From: JBBSZK01 sp964428325
GTDB taxonomy: Archaea > Nanobdellota > Nanobdellia > Pacearchaeales > GW2011-AR1
Direction of reading: 5' to 3'
Length of the DNA stretch: 64,000 bases
Assembly: GCA_964428325.1 (NCBI GenBank)
Contig: CAYRXU010000001.1
Span: 62,001-126,000 of the forward strand
The notes below the pieces were generated by a model. The model saw only the letters and a list, made by a program, of their open reading frames with translations. It was not told the origin of the DNA and did no database searches. The position numbers and the translations under genes were made by a program. Position 1 is the first letter of the stretch. Every line of letters starts with the position of its first letter. Of this stretch, positions 59,940 to 64,000 are shown piece after piece.

Positions 59940-60392
59940 TTAAGGCGCGTTATCTATGTGTGAAAGATATTCCTTGACACGCTCAACTGTTTGAGGGATA
60001 AGAAAACCTTCTATTTTGTTAGCAAATAGATGCGATAGCGATTCAAACTCGCTCAATCGATAGAGATTGCTTTTCTTGTCTACAAGCATGAGATCTCGCA
60101 GTCGCTTAAGCTGTCGGCGCACATTGCTTTCTGCAAGACCTCGCTCCTCTAGATTATGCTGTTTTCGGATGTCTTTTACTTTTTCGATGATGTCGAATGA
60201 GGTTAGTTCTGTCTTGTCCTTGCGGGCAACGTCGAGTGCAAGAAGAATATCTACAATAATGTCTCTCGAATCGCCCGGTTGTAACAAACCAAGGCTTAAA
60301 CAAGTCTTTCTTACTAGTTCTCTTTTGGAAGAAGCATATGGTTTCTCGTAGCGCCTTAATGTGATTTCACTTAGCGGTATATCTCGCGCCAT
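59940..60392 (-). CDS. winged-helix regulator, 150 aa
   Basis: The N-terminal part (MARDIPLSEITLRRYEKP) precedes a helical region. The wHTH (about 60-125, TSFDIIEKVKDIRKQHNLEE and SNVRRQLKRLRDLMLVDKKS) has a wing at NLYRLSEFE. It is divergent from a CARF-like gene 50 bp away, so the two may form a regulator-sensor pair. It converges with the GT2 gene without overlap. Confidence 0.75.
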   Translation of the reverse strand: MARDIPLSEITLRRYEKPYASSKRELVRKTCLSLGLLQPGDSRDIIVDILLALDVARKDKTELTSFDIIEKVKDIRKQHNLEERGLAESNVRRQLKRLRDLMLVDKKSNLYRLSEFESLSHLFANKIEGFLIPQTVERVKEYLSHIDNAP

Positions 60393-60442
60393 AGCGTGCA
60401 GAATACGATAATAGTTATAAACCTACTTGTTAAAACAACGTT

Positions 60443-60796
60443 ATGGAATTAGTTGCATTTCTTGGGGCAGATAGAGAAGGATGGGGGCAGGTGAGTGCCT
60501 TGATAAATCATGGCACCTGGGATAAGATTATTCTTGTGAAAAATACGCATGCAGTAGAGTATCCTACTCCTGAACATGCAGAAGAGATCGTTGTTGATAC
60601 GTCTATGCCTTTGTTTGAGTTGCGTAACACACTTGAGGCCAGCTTGAAAAAGAGATTCTCTGGTTTTGAAGCACACTTATCGCTGGCATCAGGCACAGGA
60701 AAAGAACATATGGCCCTTATAGCAGCTATCTTGTCAGTTCCAATGGGTTTGAGACTGGTGGCATTTACTAAGAAAGGTGTTGAAGTTCTGAATTAA
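60443..60796 (+). CDS. CARF-like Rossmann protein, 117 aa
   Basis: The Rossmann pattern of CARF domains is visible: a first strand MELVAFLGADREGWGQVSAL, then HGTWDKIILVKN, and the ligand-loop region HLSLASGTGKEHMALIAAIL followed by a final strand LRLVAFTKKGVEVL. In Csa3-type proteins such a domain is fused to a wHTH; here a wHTH gene lies divergently next to it. No CRISPR array or cas gene is in the window. TATA (GTTATAAACC near 60414) lies about 25 nt before the ATG. Confidence 0.55.
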   Translation: MELVAFLGADREGWGQVSALINHGTWDKIILVKNTHAVEYPTPEHAEEIVVDTSMPLFELRNTLEASLKKRFSGFEAHLSLASGTGKEHMALIAAILSVPMGLRLVAFTKKGVEVLN

Positions 60797-62193
60797 ATAA
60801 AGGCAAGAGCCCATCGCACCATGAGCCAGACTGCCATGGCAATGAAGAGCCATGTTGCAATTGAGAATGCTTTTCTTGAGACTTTCTCGTTACCTGTGAT
60901 GTGCAGAATGGTGAGGTAGAAGAATCTGCCGCCGTCAAAAATACCTACTGGGAGCATATTCATCAGTGCTACGCTAATGTTGATGAGTACAATCCACCAT
61001 AGAAGATAGTAAATGAACCATGTGAAGTCGCCGCCCCATGTTGGCTCGTAGTGAATGAAAGGATCTTTGATGTTCTCTACTAGTTTGTAAATCCAGCCAG
61101 TCACTGGGCCGTGTGAAGGCTTTATGACGCCAATGCCAAGGTAAGCCTTGCCATTACGTTCTGCGAGTGTGATATTGACAATTTCCTTGATATCTCCTTC
61201 TCCAGTTAGTATCGTTATGGTGTCTCCTGGTGCGTGTGATTGGATTATGCTGCTTAGTTCGGTTATGTTTCGTGTTGGGACGCCATCAATCGAAATTATA
61301 GGTCCATGGAGACCTGCCTGTACCGCAGGAGCATCTTCGTATGCTGCAATAACAGGAATATCTCTTTCAAGAGCTTGCTTGAGTGATGCACCTGGATAAA
61401 GATACGTGCCTTGAATAGTAGTTATTTTCTGGAGAGAATGATTTGCTTCTGTTTGAGCGAGGAATGCTTCTGGAGACATACCTGCGATAGTCGCTATGGC
61501 CGACATATTGAGAGGTGCTGTCGTGTATGTGTTGAACTGTACGCCCGTAGCTGCAAAGCTGCTAGTAAAGAAGACCCAGAGGATAATGCCGAAAAGAATT
61601 GTCATAAGAACGTTTGCAAAAGTACCTGCGCCAAGAACGGAAAGTTGCGCGAACTTAGGTGCCTTGCTCATCTGCTTCTCATCTGGTTCTACAAAAGCGG
61701 CGAGGAAAGGACCTAAGAAACCGAAACCGGTTGATTTGACCTTGATATTGTTAAGACGTGCGAAGATACCGTGCGCAAATTCGTGGCTGACTGCGATTAT
61801 GGCAATTACAACAATCCAATATGTGAAGTACAAAGGAGGAAGATAATCTACCTTGAATAGTTCAGGCAAGTAAGGCACCAAAGGAATCAATGGAGGAATC
61901 TTTACCGCCTGTACGAGAGCTGTTGATACTGTGTAAACATACGTTAGTCGTATAGCCATCCAGACCATGACTGCCATTAATGCGTAGCCAGAGACTATTA
62001 CAACGTACTGCAAGGGTCGCAATAGCCAGGCGTATTCTTTGCTTACGCGCTCGATTAGTTTTACGCCCCACTGAGTATGATAAAGATAAAGCAACCCTTG
62101 GCGCTTGAGATTGTGTTTTCTCGTGTAGATGAACCAAAAAGCAAGAAGGGTAAAGACTACTAGGAATATTATGTCGTATACGATAAAACTCAT
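60793..62193 (-). CDS. site-2 protease family intramembrane metalloprotease, 466 aa
   Basis: The zinc site is SHEFAHGIFARLNN (HExxH), with the third ligand in MNMLPVGIFDGGRF. A PDZ domain lies between them (about 275-365, AYEDAPAVQAGLHGPIISID). About eight TM segments are present. Such proteases cut membrane-bound regulators or leftover signal peptides. The start ATG at 62193 is preferred over a GTG two codons upstream. It lies 10 nt after eL40, in an operon with aIF5A. Confidence 0.92.
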   Translation of the reverse strand: MSFIVYDIIFLVVFTLLAFWFIYTRKHNLKRQGLLYLYHTQWGVKLIERVSKEYAWLLRPLQYVVIVSGYALMAVMVWMAIRLTYVYTVSTALVQAVKIPPLIPLVPYLPELFKVDYLPPLYFTYWIVVIAIIAVSHEFAHGIFARLNNIKVKSTGFGFLGPFLAAFVEPDEKQMSKAPKFAQLSVLGAGTFANVLMTILFGIILWVFFTSSFAATGVQFNTYTTAPLNMSAIATIAGMSPEAFLAQTEANHSLQKITTIQGTYLYPGASLKQALERDIPVIAAYEDAPAVQAGLHGPIISIDGVPTRNITELSSIIQSHAPGDTITILTGEGDIKEIVNITLAERNGKAYLGIGVIKPSHGPVTGWIYKLVENIKDPFIHYEPTWGGDFTWFIYYLLWWIVLINISVALMNMLPVGIFDGGRFFYLTILHITGNEKVSRKAFSIATWLFIAMAVWLMVRWALAFI

Positions 62194-62203
62194 GGTCACC
62201 TAT

Positions 62204-62374
62204 TTATTTCTTTTTAGAACGGATCGGTCTAAAAGAGTGTCCACCGCATCTTCGGCAAGCGATTTGTCCCTGAACAATCTTTAGTGCATCACTGCGCATT
62301 TTCTGGCTGCAGTTCTTGCATACAAAAATGTTCTTGAACATTCTCTTTTGTGCGGCTGGTAGTTTTGCTGCCAC
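62204..62374 (-). CDS. rpl40e: large-subunit ribosomal protein eL40, 56 aa
   Basis: The small zinc-ribbon protein has NIFVCKNCSQKMRSDALK and IACRRCGGHSFRPIRSKKK, two CxxC pairs 15 residues apart and a basic tail, as in archaeal eL40. The start is a GTG at 62374 just after the aIF5A stop, giving MAAKLPAAQKRMFK at the N-terminus; an ATG 11 codons in is possible. It is translationally linked to aIF5A. Confidence 0.85.
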   Translation of the reverse strand: MAAKLPAAQKRMFKNIFVCKNCSQKMRSDALKIVQGQIACRRCGGHSFRPIRSKKK

Positions 62375-62375
62375 G

Positions 62376-62765
62376 TTACATTACCCTCTTGATCTGTCTG
62401 CGACCTTCGCATTCCCAGAATTCAACTTGTTTATCAGGAGCAATATCTGCCTTAACTTCTTCGTCGCACTCGATTTCAAGTGTCTCGAAGCTTTCAAGAT
62501 CCATAACTGAAGCCGTGCTGTCTGAAACACTTAGAACTTGACCCTTGCGCTTATTGACAATAGGCACTTCAAATCTCTCGTGGCCTGGAACTGCAATTAC
62601 TTTCTTCTTACCTGAGAATATACCGACTGCTTCAATACGACACTTTGACGCGCCGTGTTTTCCGGTCTTACTGATGTCGTTTGAACGGACTACGCAAGGC
62701 TCTCCATCGACGAGAATAGTAACACCAGAACGTGCTTCTGTTGCGTTAATAAGTTTCAAAGTCAT
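62376..62765 (-). CDS. translation factor aIF5A
   Basis: aIF5A helps the ribosome through poor peptide-bond substrates such as proline runs. The hypusine loop DISKTGKHGASKCRIEA is intact, with K36 as the modified lysine. The SH3-like N-terminal domain and OB-fold C-terminal domain (VLSVSDSTASVMDLESFETL) are both present in 129 aa. The TATA (GTTTATAAAACG, shared region near 62785) is divergent to the FKBP gene. Confidence 0.95.
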   Translation of the reverse strand: MTLKLINATEARSGVTILVDGEPCVVRSNDISKTGKHGASKCRIEAVGIFSGKKKVIAVPGHERFEVPIVNKRKGQVLSVSDSTASVMDLESFETLEIECDEEVKADIAPDKQVEFWECEGRRQIKRVM

Positions 62766-62815
62766 GACTCATCCTCACAAGAAACGTTTATAAAACTTAC
62801 TAAACATGCAGCCGC

Positions 62816-63493
62816 ATGGAAAGTGTTAAGCGAGGAGACTTTATTGAGCTCAGATTCACAGGCAAGACAGACGGAAATGTCTTTGATTCTAACGAGCCTT
62901 CTGAGTTGAAACATCTTCAACAAAAGGAAGAGCAGAAGCCACTTTCGCTGATTGTTGGTCATCGCATGCTTGTGCATGGTCTTGATAACGCTCTTGAAGG
63001 CAAAGAAATTGGAAAACAGTATCATGTTCATTTGACGGCTAAAGACGGATTCGGGCCACGCCAGGCTTCCTTGATTAGAGCCATACCTCTGAAGATGTTC
63101 CATGAGCAGAAAGTAGACCCTCGACCTGGAATGTCTCTGATGCTTGACCAAGCGCTCGTGCAGATTCGTGCAGTTTCAGGTGCGCGAGTTATTGCTGATT
63201 TTAACAATCCTCTTGCAGGCAAGGAACTTGATTATACATTCACCGTTGTGAAGAAGATAACTGATCTGAAGGACAAGGCAACAACATTCTTTACTTGGTT
63301 TTTGCGCGGCGTGCCAGAATTTACAGTTCATGAAAATAAAGTAACGGTAAAGGGTCCAAAGATTCTTGATCATATTATGAAAACATTTGAGCCAAAGTTC
63401 AAAGAACTCGTCGGAGCTGAACTTGCATTTGAAGAAGTACAAAAATCAGAAAAGAATAGCTCAAGTGTGGCGGGCGCACAACAATCCTTATAA
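62816..63493 (+). CDS. FKBP-type peptidyl-prolyl isomerase, long archaeal form
   Basis: FKBP motifs occur in RGDFIELRFTGKTDGNVFDS, LVHGLDNALEGKEIGKQYHV and LTAKDGFGPRQASLIRAIPL, with an inserted flap (about 75-140) as in SlyD-like isomerases. A C-terminal domain (about 145-225) with unknown function follows. It assists folding of proline-containing chains. TATA lies about 25 nt before the ATG. It lies next to ftsZ, but each has its own promoter. Confidence 0.9.
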   Translation: MESVKRGDFIELRFTGKTDGNVFDSNEPSELKHLQQKEEQKPLSLIVGHRMLVHGLDNALEGKEIGKQYHVHLTAKDGFGPRQASLIRAIPLKMFHEQKVDPRPGMSLMLDQALVQIRAVSGARVIADFNNPLAGKELDYTFTVVKKITDLKDKATTFFTWFLRGVPEFTVHENKVTVKGPKILDHIMKTFEPKFKELVGAELAFEEVQKSEKNSSSVAGAQQSL

Positions 63494-63515
63494 ACAGTCA
63501 GCCGCTAATTAAGTT

Positions 63516-64000
63516 ATGGCCCTAGTGTCATATGAAAAGAGGAGTAGTTCTGCACATCCTATCGATAAGGAGTTAGAAGCAATCATTCAGAATCAGGTTT
63601 CTCGTATTAAAGTCGTCGGTTGTGGTGGCGGTGGTGGAAATTCAGTTTCTCGTATGAAAGAGATTGGCATTAAAGGATGTGAAGTTATTGCGATGAATAC
63701 TGATGCGCAAGACTTGCTTTATTGTAATGCTGACCACAAAATCCTGATTGGTCGCGAGTTAACGCACGGTCTTGGCGCTGGAAGTAATCCGAAGATTGGT
63801 GAAGAAGCTGCTCGTGAAAGTGAACATGAAATTAAGAAACATCTTTCGAGCGCAGATATGGTTTTCATCACATGTGGTCTTGGTGGAGGAACTGGTACTG
63901 GAGCTGCCCCTGTTGTTGCTGATCTTTCAAAGAAGCAGGGCGCTTTGACCATCGGTATTGTAACGCTTCCATTTACCGTTGAAGGACAGAAGAGAATTGA
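63516..64000 (+). CDS. ftsZ: cell-division protein FtsZ (5' part; cut by window end)
   Basis: The first 161 codons are present. GTP-binding motifs include KVVGCGGGGGNSVSRMKEIG and the tubulin signature GLGGGTGTGAAPVVADLSK. The T3 region (NTDAQDLLYCNADHKILIGR) also fits. The start ATG at 63516 has a TATA (CTTATAAACAG near 63487) about 25 nt upstream. The protein forms the division ring. The rest lies beyond the window. Confidence 0.97.
   Translation, partial: MALVSYEKRSSSAHPIDKELEAIIQNQVSRIKVVGCGGGGGNSVSRMKEIGIKGCEVIAMNTDAQDLLYCNADHKILIGRELTHGLGAGSNPKIGEEAARESEHEIKKHLSSADMVFITCGLGGGTGTGAAPVVADLSKKQGALTIGIVTLPFTVEGQKRI

Noticed and set aside
1..64000. CRISPR arrays
   Set aside because: No series of regularly spaced identical repeats was found; the three GTTCCA units are too short and close.

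Overview
The window reads as a chromosome segment from an archaeon, most likely a DPANN lineage of the Woesearchaeota/Pacearchaeota type. Support comes from archaeal genes (eS19, eL31, eL39, eL40, aIF5A, Cbf5 with PUA, TrmY, PCNA, Hjc, archaeal RNase P RNA, a histone-fold protein, a methanococcal-type S-layer protein), from a single-chain primase that fuses PriS and PriL parts, from a class II lysyl-tRNA synthetase, and from many secreted or pilin-like proteins of unknown function. First genes of transcription units usually have a TATA element about 25 nt before the ATG (leaderless style). Internal genes overlap by ATGA/TAATG or carry a Shine-Dalgarno (SD) site. The placement is inferred, because no 16S rRNA is present.

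Layout. 1-3830: 16S-23S spacer with tRNA-Ala(UGC), then a 23S rRNA gene holding two group I introns near E. coli positions 1931 and 2593. 3855-5252: small orphan genes. 5296-16790: surface and membrane proteins (GLUG-repeat adhesin, Ig-like proteins, a gene split by a T7 slip site), RNase P RNA, tRNA-Phe and a VKOR-type disulfide enzyme. 17268-21175: translation and RNA genes (NFACT-R, YhbY, eS19, a CsrA-like protein, eL39, eL31, AlkD, Cbf5). 21172-25306: DedA, TrmY, DUF362, a catalytically broken acylphosphatase, LysRS and a histone-fold protein. 25347-27175: a membrane-anchored winged-helix regulator followed by three 11-bp-phased repeats and a secreted acidic protein. 27250-36317: Hjc, TrxB, a secreted nuclease, Cys-rich membrane proteins, primase and PCNA. 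36418-49675: a cluster with an RHH regulator, six pilin-like proteins and duplicated giant Cys-rich proteins. 49672-54662: a wHTH regulator, an S-layer gene with a highly structured leader, and a glycoprotein. 54703-59939: glycosyltransferases with QueC and a miniature aIF5A-like protein. 59940-64000: wHTH/CARF-like pair, site-2 protease, eL40, aIF5A, FKBP, and the 5' part of ftsZ.

Taken together, much of the window builds the cell surface: S-layer, sequon-rich glycoproteins, glycosyltransferases, pilin-like proteins, Cys-rich proteins and a disulfide-forming enzyme. Housekeeping translation and replication genes sit between these blocks. The most unusual items are the CsrA-like protein inside a ribosomal operon, the miniature aIF5A-like protein, the 11-bp iterons between a membrane regulator and its likely target, the S-layer leader with its embedded mini-ORF, the primase C-terminal domain without Fe-S cysteines, and the duplicated pilin/Cys-rich cluster with a shared 14-residue motif.
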